DNA of 64,000 nucleotides from Cornus controversa (GCA_026545225.1 CM048845.1:77767533-77831532), one strand, 5' to 3'. Numbered from the stretch's first letter, positions 12,391 through 24,739 are shown. Numbers and translations: made by a program. Notes: generated from the sequence alone by a model not told the origin.

Positions 12391-13181
12391 ATGGATGGCA
12401 ATTTTGTCCGCCCCGCCGGGTTTCCGCCCCATCCCGCCCCGAATAGGACGGGTATGGGAGTCAATTTTTTTCCGTAGGGGCGGGTATGGTAAAAAAATTC
12501 AAAACCCGCCGCGGGTACGGGGCGGGTACGGGACTCTATAAGTATCCGCCCCGTACCCGCCCCGCCCCGCCCCGCCTATATATTTTATTATTATAAATAT
12601 ATTTATATGTATATATATATATATTATATATATATACAAATTAAGCCTTCTTAATTGTTGTATCTAGACCATGTTTTCATTTTATTTTTTGGTTGTATTA
12701 AGACTTATGTTTTCGTTTTATCTTTTGGTTGCATTAAAACTTCTTTAATTGTTGGATCAAACTTGTTACTAAGTTATTTAGTTGTGGAATGTATTTTTTG
12801 TAATAGGCTATTTAATTGTGGAATCTTGTCATTTTATTTCTTAAACAGGGGTTATACTACTTTGAATTTTATAATATCAAACTTGGTACTAGCCACTAGG
12901 CTTGTATCTTTTGAAAAAATTAATTTTTGTTAATATTTGATATGGTTACAATTTTGTGGGGAGGGGCCTCGCCTTGCCCCGTCTCATTCCGCCCCTTTTA
13001 AAATTTTAAACGGGGCGGGGCGGGGCGGGGACGGGGTGAGGTTTCTTCCAACGGGGCGGGGATGGGTTTTGAAATTCCGTCCCGTTCCAAACCCGCGACG
13101 GGTTTGGGAATTGTGTTGAAGGTGGCGGGGTGGGGACGGGTTTAGGCAAACCCGTGCCGTACCCGCCCCGTTGCCATCCCT
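12391..13181. mobile_element. GC-rich-ended TIR element, 791 bp
   Basis: Left end ATGGATGGCAATTTTG, right end (other strand) AGGGATGGCAACGGGG. Both termini are extended arrays of CCGCCCC/GGGGCGG, strikingly GC-rich in AT-rich DNA, around an AT-rich core. No clear target duplication. Same end type as 13392-13854 and 25712-26164. Confidence 0.7.
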
Positions 13182-13391
13182 ACTTACTTCTAATCTGTAA
13201 AATAGTTACACAAATATAGATATGCATATACACGCATTTAAGCAACCGTAGAGTTTCCTTCTTGATGAACTCCTCAGCAACCTTACTCAAATGACCCCTA
13301 AGGTGGCTGCCAAGTGGCGCCATATTTGGGTGTTAACAATAGAAAACAAAAAAAATGTTCTCAAACAACTAATTCAAGCATGCCCATAGTT

Positions 13392-13854
13392 AGGGATGAC
13401 AATTTTTCCCGCCCCGGCCCGGTCCCCCACCCAACCCTGTTTAAATCAGTTTTGGGGGAGTATAAATGGTTTTGGGGTGAAAGGGAAAAACTTGCATGAT
13501 TGCGGAGCAGGGATGGGGATAATCATCTTACCCTACCTCGTTTATATTTTATATTTACCATATTATCCTTATATATATCATACACGTATAAAATTAGCCT
13601 TACATAATTATATATATAATATTTACTTGTTTAAATATTCTTGTTGGTGATGCACATGTAAATTAGCAAAGACCTTATGAGATAAAGTGTAAAGACTAAA
13701 AATAAATACAATTACAAAAGTTCTCATCCAAAAAAAGTTAAAAAATCGCCCATGTCCGAGCCCATTTAATAAATGGTTTGGGACAGAGATAGGAAGAGCT
13801 TTGTTAAACGGGGATAGGAATGAGGTTGGGGTCCCCCGCGCCGTTGCCATCCCT
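13392..13854. mobile_element. GC-rich-ended TIR element, 463 bp, perfect 10-bp TSD
   Basis: Left end AGGGATGACAATTTTTCCCG, right end GCGCCGTTGCCATCCCT. The flanks GCCCATAGTT at 13382-13391 and 13855-13864 are identical over 10 bp, fixing both ends. No coding capacity. A 9-10 bp duplication fits Mutator-like transposition, but the superfamily is inferred. Confidence 0.85.
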
Positions 13855-14380
13855 GCCCATAGTTTCTTTTTTCTTATATTTTGAGAACTGCTCTTTTTAT
13901 AAAATTGGACCAAAAATGCCCCTAGGAAAATAAATGGCATTTTTGTAGTTTGGGGGTGACAAGAGGTGTAATTGCCCTAGCATATGTGATAGATATAATA
14001 ATCCCCACGGAAATGTATGCCCAGACTTTTACTCTGACATCTGTAACAGAAAATGACACTGCACTGCAAGCTTTTACCACTAGTTTCACTCAAACCCTAA
14101 CCTCTATATATTTCTTTCATTATTCTTCTTAAACTTAATTCTTCTTTATCTTTTAATTTACAAGCTGCAAATTTGGCCTCCATTCTTGTGCCATTGCAGC
14201 TTTAATCTCACACCAATGAAAAAATCAAACCATGTAAAAAAAAAAAAAAAAATTCAAATCTCACACAAGTCTATCAAACTAGCTAGACTGTATGTTACAC
14301 ACTGATATTGTCACTCTCTTGATCAAACCAATTCAAAGCACAAACAAATCAAACACACACTATGCTATCTTGTCTAGCTG
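13855..14380. other. 3' flank of the zinc finger gene
   Basis: Presumed 3' untranslated and downstream DNA of the minus-strand zinc finger gene. It includes AAACCCTAA (a telobox-like word) at about 14093 next to CTATATATTT on the plus strand, but no plus-strand gene follows. Confidence 0.4.
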
Positions 14381-15118
14381 TCACGGTGGCGATGACCCGC
14401 GACCTAGTCGGAGCTCTAGGTCAAGATCTTCAATGGCTGACTTCTTCTTGATGCTGCTGTTGTTATTGTGATAATAAGTAACATTATCTACTGACACTGT
14501 GGGCTCAGTGTTGCTAGAGTGATAGAGAGAGGAGGAATTGATCATATTGGTTGGAGGCGGCGCCACCGGGAAATTCATAGATGGTGGGCAAGGAGGCAGC
14601 AATCCGTTTGGAGGGTAGGGTGAGATAGAGAGGAGAGTGGAAGGCGATTCCATACACGCGCCGTTAGGGTTAGGTAATGAGTAGAGAAGGCATAGTCCAC
14701 CATTGGCGACGAATTCTTGAGTTGGGAATATGAGAGTACTGGAAGTAGTAGTGGTGGAGGAGGAGGTGGGATTACTTGAACTGGGCGGCGGCGTTTGGTG
14801 GAGCCGGGCACGGTCACGGCGGTGCACGTTCATGTGGCCGCCTAGGGCTTGTGCAGACCGGAACTCCCTTCTGCAGAAGGTGCAAGTATATGAGCGCGGC
14901 GGCCAAGTGGTCCCCATGATGTTGCCAGTGTCTTCTGCAAAGGCTCTTACCTCCCATGAATCGTCTTCTTCTTTGGACTCTTGCTTAGGGTTCCACATCC
15001 AAGAGCCGGTGGTCGTCGTCAAGTTAGGGTTCAATTGTTGTTGTTGCTGCTGTTGATGATGAGATTGAGATAATTTTTGGAGCTGAGTTAAGGAGAGAAG
15101 GCCAAGCTCAGCAGCCAT
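14381..15118 (-). CDS. SUPERMAN-like C2H2 zinc finger transcription factor with EAR motif
   Basis: Intronless frame of 245 residues. A single plant C2H2 finger lies at about residues 77-99: Cys79, Cys82, His95 and His99 in C-X2-C-X12-H-X3-H spacing, with the plant-specific QALGGH at 90-95. It is followed by the basic run HRRDRARLH. Upstream, [11 protein letters not shown] and WPPRSYTC are typical of the SUPERMAN / RABBIT EARS / ZFP10-11 group. The C-terminus has the EAR repressor motif DLDLELRLG at about 231-239. The N-terminus ([18 protein letters not shown]) leads into a poly-Gln run at 22-28, and Ser/Thr/Pro-rich linkers fill the middle. Family members are nuclear DNA-binding repressors, many acting in floral or organ-boundary development. 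The start has a good context (ACCATGG). The exact orthologue cannot be named from sequence alone. Confidence 0.93.
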   Translation of the reverse strand: MAAELGLLSLTQLQKLSQSHHQQQQQQQLNPNLTTTTGSWMWNPKQESKEEDDSWEVRAFAEDTGNIMGTTWPPRSYTCTFCRREFRSAQALGGHMNVHRRDRARLHQTPPPSSSNPTSSSTTTTSSTLIFPTQEFVANGGLCLLYSLPNPNGACMESPSTLLSISPYPPNGLLPPCPPSMNFPVAPPPTNMINSSSLYHSSNTEPTVSVDNVTYYHNNNSSIKKKSAIEDLDLELRLGRGSSPP

Positions 15119-15180
15119 GGTATTAGTAACATTTAAGATAGGTAGTGATAAAGATGATGTGGAGTGAAATGATGAAAAGG

Positions 15181-15190
15181 GTTAAATAGG
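15181..15190 (-). promoter_or_regulatory. Candidate TATA box of the zinc finger gene
   Basis: On the minus strand CCTATTTAAC lies about 63-72 bases before the ATG, implying a short leader of roughly 30-40 nt. Weak match; position is the main support. Confidence 0.4.
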
Positions 15191-15291
15191 GGATGGGCTT
15201 GCAATGGAAATGGAGACAAAAAAAAATAAAAAACCCTAGCACCGTGTATATCACCAATGTTTTGAATCAAGCAGTTGGATTTTAGTAGTGG

Positions 15292-15309
15292 GAGAGAGAG
15301 AGAGAGAGA
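15292..15309. promoter_or_regulatory. GA repeat upstream of the zinc finger gene
   Basis: (GA)9 about 175-190 bp upstream of the start codon. Plant BASIC PENTACYSTEINE proteins bind GA repeats in promoters of floral genes; a role here is inference only. Confidence 0.4.
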
Positions 15310-15310
15310 A

Positions 15311-15485
15311 TATATATAATAACTTGTACGTCCACCCAATTAGTTATCTAGTATATGTAAGGACAATCATACCTTACATTGGCTTCAACGCCCATCTTAG
15401 TAACTGATTTAATATCTCTCATGCATCTTCTAGGGAAACAAGCTAGGTGATCATCGATAATAAAGAAATTTAGAAATAAAAATTC

Positions 15486-15546
<61 letters not shown>

Positions 15547-17533
15547 AAGAAAATAGAGCACTGGAAAGGTTACTGAAACTGAACTCCCAAAACTAGTAGT
15601 ATTGCATGTCAATGATTTCAGACTTGTTGGAAGACACACACACACATATATATATAGTGAAGTGTTGCTTTGAATTCAGGCAATAGGTAATGCTAATTAA
15701 TTGTTATGTGATCTTCATTGCCATACTCCTTTTGTTACTAGTAGTTCAAGTTTTAGCACTATGGAAAGCCATAGTGATTGCATTTATGGCTCGACCTCCT
15801 CCTCCTCCTACTGTTGGGTGATTACTATTAATGGGCTTGTTTTCTAGCATTACTACATTCTGTCTCTTTACTGAATTACATTGTCATTGCAGGACTATAA
15901 AGTGAGTGACAAAATAATTGTACTACTATATATATTATATATATATATGTAAGAATAGCCTCATTTTGTTTCTTGAAGTTCTATATATATATATATAATC
16001 AATATGTCATCTATATATACATGTCATACAAGCATATATAGTCTGAGCTCTGAAATGATCTTAGATAGAAGGCTTAGGCTTAGAAGAGGCTTATGGTCTT
16101 ATAATGCTACTAATTAAACCCTTGGTGTATATATATATATACATATATATATATATGCAGCAATTAATGAAACAGAATAGTCAGTACTTTCCTATGTTTG
16201 TCTTTAAATTAGCCATTACAGAATTTATGATTTTCACATGATATGCAGAACGTACCATTGCAGACCATTTGCTTTTCAGTATAATACCTGCCAAATTCTG
16301 CAATTCTTGGCTACTTATTGTCTTGATTTTCAGGGAAAATAAGAAGGAACACAAACTTTAATTTACTGCCCTCAGCAGTTCTAATTAATTATAAAGACAA
16401 CATTTTTATTCCTAACTTATTTTTTTCTTTTCCAAATTAAGTCCTTCATTTATATATAATATACTAGTCTTTCTCCGGCATGTGTATGTACGCAAAGACT
16501 TTATTTTGGAAACTATCTTCACACTCACATATTACACAATATATATATATATATTTCCTTTGATAATTAAAGATGTTAACATTGTCTAATCACCATAGAG
16601 AGTTCAATTAATTAAATTCTGCGTCTGTCAAACGTAGTTCCCCACTTGGATATAGACTGTCACGTACAATTAATTAAATTATTGATACTACTAATTGGCT
16701 CCTAAATTCGCTTTCTTGTTACTTTCTTATTGTCCTATTAGCTGAACCCCTCCAAAAACAACTTTTCCTCATCACCATTAAAGAATGCTAGAAGCTCTTA
16801 GAAGAATTCCAGATGAACAGAGTTCAAGAGCATTATATAAATGATAAATCTCGAGAAGCTGTGTGTGTGTGTATATTTATATTCTACTACCTCCTCATTT
16901 AATATTGCATTGTAATTTCATATAGTTATATATATGCATAATGGACAAAAAGAAAAGGGTGATTAATGAAGAAATAGTCTCATCAGTGACATAGCTTTTT
17001 TCGCCTGTGACACGACCAAGACCCTAATCAATCTTACTTCCTCTTCGATCGCCATTGTTTACATCGTCTTGACTTTTTTCATGCCACTAAGTTCATAGCA
17101 TGAAGGGTCTCACAGGGAACTAATTAACTTCCTATATAAGTATGCTTAACTAATTTAAAGTGCTTAATTAATTAATTAACTTGTCTCTCTCCATTGTTAT
17201 GTCCTATATAGGAGGTTGGAGCTATTCTTTAAGCACAAACATTGACTTGAACTAGTTAAAACTTAAATTATGTGTAACAAGTCCTACCCACTAAGTCATC
17301 TTCTTCTTAATTTTATTTCTAGTGACTAACAATGTTTACAGATATATAAACAATCAAGCTATTATCTGTCACATTCATGACATAGAATTGTATTATTGAT
17401 CTTATCGTCTGAAAGGATATTCTTGGTTGATTGTTTAACATATACGTTTACCCCGTACTTCTGACATGCTTAGTTAAGATATAATATGATCAATCAAGAC
17501 AAATATAAGGTCCCCAAATAAGTTAATAGTGGA

Positions 17534-17572
<39 letters not shown>

Positions 17573-17718
17573 TCCGCGTGGTCTCGATGGGTTAATTGAG
17601 GGTGCTGGAAGGGGCGGCTAATCTCAGAATTTGAATGTACCATCTGATAATTTTACTACTAGATTATAGACAATTACCCCATAAAATGTAGACAATAAAA
17701 GAAAATACATATATATTA
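15311..17718. other. Upstream region of the zinc finger gene, no second gene
   Basis: Holds a long (TA)n at 15488-15543, shorter TA runs near 15640, 15940, 16130 and 16540, a (TG)n/TA patch near 16861, and a (TA)n at 17537-17570. Several stretches look low-copy (for example 16580-16800), but no frame or RNA gene is supportable. Distal promoter elements may lie here. Confidence 0.4.
15488..15543. repeat. (TA)n microsatellite
   Basis: About 28 TA units, 370 bp upstream of the zinc finger start codon. Confidence 0.95.
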
Positions 17719-18787
17719 GGTAAAGTGCATAAAACCTCCCTCTAATTTTAAAAATGTACAAAAAAACTCCCTTCATGTTTACCTTGCAACTCTGTAGTTT
17801 CAAAAATGTGCAAATCAACCATTATGAGCTAAAAATACATTTTAAATTTCAATTTTACCCTTCTACCTAATTTTTTAAAATTTTCAAACAATAGCAATTT
17901 TATTCTTTTTATATACTTTTTTAAAAATATTAATTTAATTATATATAAAATATTCTTGTTTTATTATCATTTCGTGTCCGAGCAAAAAAAAAACTTCATT
18001 GCTTTAAAATATATATTTTTTTGGCATTGTTTCAAAAAAATGCCCTTTTTTTTAAACAATGCCAAATGTTTTTTTTTTTTAATAGTGAAGATTTTTTTTA
18101 TTTTACCAAAACAAAATTTTTTAAAAACAATGAAGATTTTTTTTTTTTGCTAGGCCACGAAATGATAATAAAACAAAATTATTTTATTTATAATTAAATT
18201 AATATTTTAAAATATATATATATAAAGAATAAAATTGCTATTGTTGGAAATATTAAGAAAGGGCAAATTACATTTTGACTCCCTGAGGTTTGTCCATACG
18301 TCAATCTGACCCCCACGTTTGTGTATATCTTCATTTTCACTCATGAGGTTTGAAATTATACATCACTTTAGTCCTTCATATCATTGTAAACGGTCAGATT
18401 GCTTACATCATGCAAATAGTAGCAAAAAAATGCCCAGAATGCCCTTCTACACTTTTGCGCCTATTTGTGCCAATTTTTTCTGCAATAGGGTAGTTTAGTC
18501 ATTAAACATTTTGTTGACCAAAGTCAACTAAAAACTACTGACAAGGGGTGAAAATGAAGATTTGTAAACGTGGGGGGTCAAGTTGACGTATGGACAAACT
18601 TAAGGGGGTCAAAATGTAATTTGTTCATTAAAAAATTAGGTAGAATGGTAAAATTGAAACTTAAAATGTGTTTTTAGCCTAGAAGGGTTGATTTGCACAT
18701 TTTTGAAACTACAGGTGTACAAATTGAACATGAAAGAAGTTTTTTGCACATTTTTTAAACTAGAGGAGAGTTTTATGCACTTTACCC
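17719..18787. mobile_element. Long-TIR foldback element interrupted by a second element
   Basis: Ends GGTAAAGTGCATAAAAC (left) and, on the other strand, GGGTAAAGTGCATAAAAC (right). The inverted arms run for roughly 250 bp each and close around a T/A-rich centre near 18060. The right arm is split by the 366-bp element at 18261-18626; joining across it restores the match to the left arm. The 9-bp flanks TATATATTA and TATATATAA agree at 8 of 9 but are AT-rich. No transposase. Confidence 0.75.
18261..18626. mobile_element. Nested Mutator-like MITE, 366 bp
   Basis: Left end GGGCAAATTACATTTTGACT, right end (other strand) GAACAAATTACATTTTGACC. The arms match for about 80 bp, including CCCACGTTTGT-type sequence. 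The flanks ATTAAGAAA (18252-18260) and ATTAAAAAA (18627-18635) agree at 8 of 9. It sits in the right arm of the 17719-18787 element, so it is the younger insertion. Confidence 0.82.
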
Positions 18788-20332
18788 TATATATAATCCC
18801 GTTTAGTAGAGTAATATTATAATGAATTCATATGATATTAGCATTGTTCTTGAACTCTATTGAAGCAAGTTAGCTTAATAATTGGTGGCAAAAAGAATTA
18901 ACTTGTGGATTAAGAATGTTAAGGATTTCCTATAGGATTAATTAATTTCTAATTGGAGCCACACTATTCCATGGATCATTCCAAGAATATGAGAGGATAT
19001 AGAATTGATGTAGCACAACTTTATCCTTTTTTATTTTTATGATGCAGTTACTTTTTTCACTTCGATCAAATCATTTTAACTCGAGGGACTCATTTTTGAT
19101 TTTTGATCGGAAACAATCCAATAAACAAAACCCACTAGCATTAACTAGTGGCGCATGTTGTTTTTTGGCAAAATTCTATCGTTAAGGACGTCAAAAACAC
19201 ATTTTTTTAATTGTATAGAGAGACTGTTGAATATTTTGGAATTTTTGTTCGAGGTCTAAACGAAGTCTGATTTTATGAAATTTAGTAGTTATCTTAGTTT
19301 AATGATCAGAATCTTATCTTTATTTTTTTAAAAAAATTAGAGACAAATTCAAAGTTAAGTATTATCTGAATTTTTTTATTATAAATATATGTACTGCATA
19401 ATCAATTAATTCATTTATTTATCACTAATACATGTTTTGCGTCTTGCATTCAATTTATTTAGCTTCCGCAATATCCTAAAAGTGTGAGCATATAGAATAA
19501 TAGATCATTCCAGAATTTAATGTTGTTAAAATGTTATTTCTTACAACACCCGCATAATGCACCTTGTTTTTCGAAAATTCAATTGATTTGTATATATTAA
19601 AAAAGAGAGGCGATATTTGCACTCCCCTTTTGAACGATTGCACTCCAATATTAAAGGAAAAGACTCATCTAACCTTAACTTTATAAATAAATAATTACTT
19701 TTTTCAAATACCACAACTACCTTTTCATTTATGATATGATTTTTTCATCCCATCTTTTTCTAATTAACGTTTTTGATCTTTCGCTTTCGTAACCCCTCTT
19801 TTTTTCTGTTGGGCTTCCAACCTCTCAAAACTCTCTTTTTCTGCTTTGTATCTATTATCTCTTCTATGACATATTGAATTTTTTTAAGTAACAATGAAAG
19901 ATCTCACAAATGAAGAAATGCCCTAGTTAAGCAAAATAATTGATCTTATTAGCACGGAAAGTATTGAAAAACTATCAAATCTTCGTGAGACATTCAACTC
20001 ATTCGATGCTAATGGTGATGGTAACTTTTTCTTTTATTTTTATTTTTTCTATTGTATACTTTGAGGTTAATTTTTGAATTTTTTTTCCTTTTATTTTTTA
20101 AGAATTAATTGGAATGCCTTTGAATCTTGAAATTTAGCTTTTTGATGATACAACTGTTTTGACAATAAAATCACAAGAACAGTGAACTTAACTGTTACAT
20201 TAAATCTTATATAGATACACATTAACTTGCCCTTGGCATATCCGTATAAGTATCTTATTTTTAAAGAATTTGCCATATGCTTATTATGTCGTGTATTAAG
20301 AGGGATGAAGTAAGAAGAGAAGGATTAGAGTT
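18788..20332. other. Intergenic, no gene
   Basis: AT-rich. The stretch 19850-20040 includes a short run resembling TCATTCGATGCTAATGGTGATGG, which could encode a D-x-N-x-D-G loop as in EF-hands, but frames around it are broken. Nothing else identifiable. Confidence 0.35.
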
Positions 20333-21371
20333 AGGGCTACAAATGAACTGAATGAGCCCGAGCCTTGGCATGTTCGGGCTCGGCTCGTGAAGATTATAGA
20401 GGTGCTCGGGCTTGGGCGAGCTTTACCTAGCTAAGCTCAAACTCGGCTCGTCAGTTTCTCGGCAAGCTCGGACTTGGCTTGGCTCGAGCTCATTTGGCCA
20501 AATTGTGTACAATCTCTATTTTTGTGTGTGTATACACACATAACATCAAATTCATATAACTTTGGAGGGTGAAAGAAATCAACAGATAGTACACAATATC
20601 AGATTCATACAATTTTGGAGGGTAGAGGAAATCAACAGATTACTGTTTTCAAAGATGAAAGAAAATCGAGGCCCTCTCTTTTGCGGACCTCCGATCATTT
20701 TCCTCAAAAACTCAACGAAGATAATGATTCCGGAGATTGAGATATACCATTAGTTAAAAGTGACTCGATAAGAGAGATGTCAGAGAGAGAAATCTGTTAC
20801 AGACCCATTGTCGGTCAGTAAGAGAGGAAGCCCCATCGTCAGTTAGCGAGAGAGGAAGTGATGTTGTGTTGAATGTGATAAGGAGGAAGCGATTGTGTTG
20901 AACACGATAAGGAGAGTTGTTGAACTTATTGCCGCTGCATATAATTAGGGTTTCATCACAAATATCATGTGTACTTATTTGTTCAAGTAATCCATCCAAC
21001 GACTGATACAAAGACATATACGTGATGATAGACAACTAGGCTAAATGGATGGATTTGGGCTCCTGAATGTGTGTGTAAGTTTAGGCTTATAGGTGCAAAG
21101 AATTTGGTTTTATGAAAGATGTGAAAGTTTGAAGTCTTTGGACTGGATTTATATTAAATGGGCTTAAACTAATGTATATAGGATTTTTCTAAAAATAATT
21201 ACGCCTTTTACTAAATGAGTCTGTTCACGAGCCAAGCTTGACATTGTTCAAGCTCGGCTCGTTTAGCAAACGAGCCAAATAAATGTGTTCAAGCTCGACT
21301 TATTTGTTTAACGAATGAGTACGAATTGAGTCTGAGTCTGTTCACGAGTAACTCGGTTCATTTACAGCCCT
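20333..21371. mobile_element. AGGG-TG family TIR element with GAGCCGAGC-type termini, 1039 bp
   Basis: Left end AGGGCTACAAATGAACTGA, right end (other strand) AGGGCTGTAAATGAACCGAG. Both termini are packed with GGCTCG/CGAGCC words around an AT-rich core. The flanks GATTAGAGTT and AATTAGAACA share ATTAGA, a partial match to a duplication. No coding frame of note. Confidence 0.7.
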
Positions 21372-21837
21372 AATTAGAACATTAAGAGGAGGAATAAGGC
21401 ACACCTTTTTGCATTCACCCAAAAGTGGGTGGAAGATGAAGGAGAAAGAATTAAATAAAATTGACCTGACGTTTCAGAAGTTTAAAAAAAGTAATGTTTT
21501 TAATGTTGTTCACTTTTGAAATTTCAAATGTTTTAAAAGTTGAGCATATATATGAGCTCATATTGAATTGGACATGAATTTCGTAACTGCCAAGAATGAA
21601 AAAAAAAAAATTCATAACTGAAGGAGTATTTTATATATGAAAAATAATACTTCTTCTAAATTCAGGTTGGCTCCAAATCTAAAAGTCGTACAAAAAAATC
21701 ATTCAACCGAATTTGGCATCTCAACGATTACTCTCATATGGTGTATATACTGAATGAAAAGATCGAATAGGGCACTCTAAGGCCACGTTGTTTTTACATA
21801 AAAATTGTTAATTCCTTCCCTCCACCATTATCACGAA

Positions 21838-22327
21838 GGCTCCGTTTGGATAGATAAGAGAGAAAAGAAAGGAGATGATAACTTTAGTTATGAGAGAAAA
21901 GAAAAGAAAGGAGAAGATAGTAATAACCTCTATTTATGTTTGGATAAATATGAGAGAAAAGAAAAGAAAGGATAATATTTTTGTTTGGATAAGATAGGAA
22001 AGAGAAAAGAAAAGAAAGGATAACAATCAAATTACTATCATACCCTTTTATGTTTAATGGAACATGTGTGAATAACAATTTTTTCTTTCTAATTGTTGAA
22101 GACAGTCTTAAAATTATGAAAGTACTACTTAAGTCCCTATCATTTTCCTCCCAATCTTCTCATTTTTGGGAGGATAGGATATGAGGGATTAGGAGGGATA
22201 ACTATCCCTCCCAATCCCTCTCAATCTTCTCATTTCTCTTCATTTAAAGTACCCAAACGCAAAACACACTATCCTCTCCTTTCTTTTCTCTCCTTATCCC
22301 TCCAAATCCTTCAATCCAAATGATGCC
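21838..22327. mobile_element. Probable MITE with GTTTGGAT ends and purine-rich arms
   Basis: Left GGCTCCGTTTGGATAGATAAG and right (other strand) GGCATCATTTGGATTGAAGG are inverted. The left arm has repeated GAGAGAAAAGAAAAGAAAGGA separated by TGTTTGGATA; the right arm is the pyrimidine-rich counterpart. The end type resembles plant hAT-like MITEs. No target duplication found. Confidence 0.5.
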
Positions 22328-22412
22328 GAATTGTACACAATAAGATTCACATCAAGGCGGTGCTCGCTCTAGCCTCGACTGAACGGCCAGCGAGAGGCTC
22401 TCAGACGAAGTG

Positions 22413-22577
22413 ATGGGCGTCAAAATCGTCTTTAGGGATCGACCATGGAGTTTGGTTTCGATATCGAGTATGAGCTCATCTGGGTCTTCTAGTGATGATC
22501 GCAATCTTCTTGAGAAAGCTCAATTGGGTGTTTACAGGTTGGTGTTATTAATACTCTGGGTTTTGGGTTTGAGTTGA
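22413..22577 (+). CDS. Short open frame, possible first exon (uncertain)
   Basis: A 54-codon frame starting MGVKIVFRDRPWSLVS and containing a Ser-rich patch then SSDDRNLLEKAQLGVY. After codon 42 the DNA reads TTTACAG/GTTGGT, which could be a splice donor, so the last dozen residues (hydrophobic LVLLILWVLG) may be intron. It lies just after a MITE, and local GC content is higher than the surroundings. No matching downstream exons could be recognised, so it may be a gene remnant. I do not recognise the protein. Confidence 0.25.
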   Translation: MGVKIVFRDRPWSLVSISSMSSSGSSSDDRNLLEKAQLGVYRLVLLILWVLGLS

Positions 22578-23142
22578 ATTCTTCAAAATTAGGCTTTTAA
22601 GGTTTGTTTTGTGTTTATTGGTAAAATATCTGATTTTTTTGGTAATTAATGGTAATTTGTTGATTGATTCATCAAATATGGAACTTGATTTTCATCCCCG
22701 CAAAGTGGCCTTTACTAGCAATTTTATTCTCTTTCCGAAAAATTTCGTTTTGCATCAAACTTTGATGGCTTTTGATATGGGTTTTTGTGTTATTTTCAAA
22801 CAAAAAATTAGACATGAGTCTTCTGGTTCTTATGCTCTCTCTTCTCTCTGTCCTTATGAATTTTGCTGGACAGATGGCAACATGTGTGTATGTGACTCTG
22901 TGTTAAGAAATCTCTCTCACTTGGGAGCAGTGACGACCCATAATATTTTCTTTGGGTGGGTGGGGTGGGGGGAGAACTGGAATAATAATATTTTGAACCA
23001 AAATAATAAATACAAAAATATAGATGTTGGTTAATAATATTTCCATTCAAAACATTTATAACTGTGTGTTGGGTTTTAAGATATGGGTATTTTTATTAGG
23101 GAGTATTGTGTAGGGGCATTTGTACAACTATTAAAAGCAAGC
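22578..23142. other. No supported gene
   Basis: Open in one plus frame (22609-23034) with mostly low-complexity or hydrophobic translation; would be intronic if 22413 is a real first exon. GTGGGTGGGGTGGGG occurs near 22955. Confidence 0.35.
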
Positions 23143-24739
23143 TTGTCAAAATCGCAAATTAAATCGTAGAATTCCACAATTTTACGATCCCAAATGTGAT
23201 AAACGAGTCAGATCATATGTAAATCATTAATTATTTAGAATCGATAGAATCGTCCGTGAAATCGTATAATTTTGTAGAATGGTCCGTAGAATCATACGAT
23301 TCTGTAAGATTCTACCACACTATGAAAATCCTTTTTTAACTTTTGTTTTTACCGGCCTTCTTGGCTCTTTGGGTTAAATTTATTGTTTTGGGTCTTTAGA
23401 AACATAAAGGGCAATATAATAGAAAGCCCAAACAGGCTGAGCAGCCCAATAAGCCCATAAAGTAATAAAAAGAGGGGAAAAAGAAGAAAAAAAACTCTGT
23501 TAATTGTTACTCCGTATTACTTATACAGAGTTACAGATGATACGATATACAATATATACTCGAAGCCATTGCGCTCGAAGAAGCCCCAAACTTTCGCGAA
23601 GTGTCGACTACTCGAAGTCTCCCGTCTCCAGCAGCTCCGGCGACTCCAAAAGCACTCTCTTTTCACTTCGGCCATTCTCTTTTCTCTCTTTTGATCGGTG
23701 TGTTTGAACTTTCAAGTATCAACTTCTCCACTTCTTTTTTCTTTCTTTTGGAAGTCTTGAAGACCTGCGATAGTGCGATTGTCGACCTTCTACAGCTCCG
23801 GCAACCTCCAGAAGCACCGACAAGGTCTCTCTGTTCACTTCGGATGTGTTTCAACTTCCCAAATGCCAAAGGTACACAACTACACAGACTCACAGTACAC
23901 ATCTTCTTAATTCTTCTTCTCCAGTCTTCACTTCTCTCCTCTCTTTTGAGTTTTTATTTTGCAAGTCTTTTCTCTTCTATCAGATTACACTAAACTTAGA
24001 TTAAAATTTTAAAACACTTGTGTCATGAGAACTCTTGGTCTGTTTTGCATCTTAATTCTATTTTTATTACATGGGATGATTTGGGGAAAAAGATTGCTGG
24101 GTAGTTATTACTTATTAGTTAATAATGTTGGTTTTACTTATCTATTGTTTTAGGAGTACTTTGATGATTTTGAATCTTTGATCTTGTGGGTCGTTGGAAA
24201 ATCAGAACTAATTGAACATTAATAAGTTGTTAACACTGGAACTTCTACAATTTGTTCACTGGTTGTATGTGACTCTGTATTCTGTAACCCTGTTTATCAC
24301 TTTATCCATAGGCTCTGTTTTTAACTCTGTTTATCCGTAGGTTCTTTTTGAATTTTGTAACTCCATCTGTTGCTCTATATTGGCAATCCCAGAGTTCACA
24401 ACTTTTAAATTACATAGTTGGCATGAAAAAGAATGCAAAGATTTGAAGTTTTGAACCTTGATCTCCTCACACAATTTGAAAAATTTAGAAGTTGCATAGT
24501 TGGCACGAGAGCTCTACCTTTTGAGCTACATTCTCCTAGTATGTTTGGGGTGGTATTTTTTTATATATTTTTGTGTTTTGTGCATATTGTTGCTATATTT
24601 TAGAGGTATCATTGTTTAAAAAATTAGTTTGAATTATTTTTTTACTAGTTTTGTAGAATCTTACGATTTACGATCCGATTCTACAATTCTGATTCTACAG
24701 AATCCAAATCGATCCTACATAGAATCCCGATTCTGACAA
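23143..24739. mobile_element. Probable TIR element, about 1.6 kb
   Basis: Left end TTGTCAAAATCG and right end (other strand) TTGTCAGAATCG, each followed by stretches of GATTCTA/TAGAATC-type words (about 23150-23330 and 24640-24735). The interior holds a GC-richer segment (23520-23850) with an approximate internal duplication (GCAGCTCCGGCGACTCC and ACAGCTCCGGCAACCTCC). No transposase was recognised and no exact target duplication seen. Confidence 0.5.

Noticed and set aside
14093..14110. Plus-strand gene promoter with a telobox
   Set aside because: AAACCCTAA next to a TATA-like word is suggestive, but only the end of the minus-strand zinc finger gene follows.
19990..20025. EF-hand-like loop encoded by GATGCTAATGGTGATGG
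   Set aside because: Only a few codons match and no flanking helices or open frame continue; probably chance or a very old remnant.
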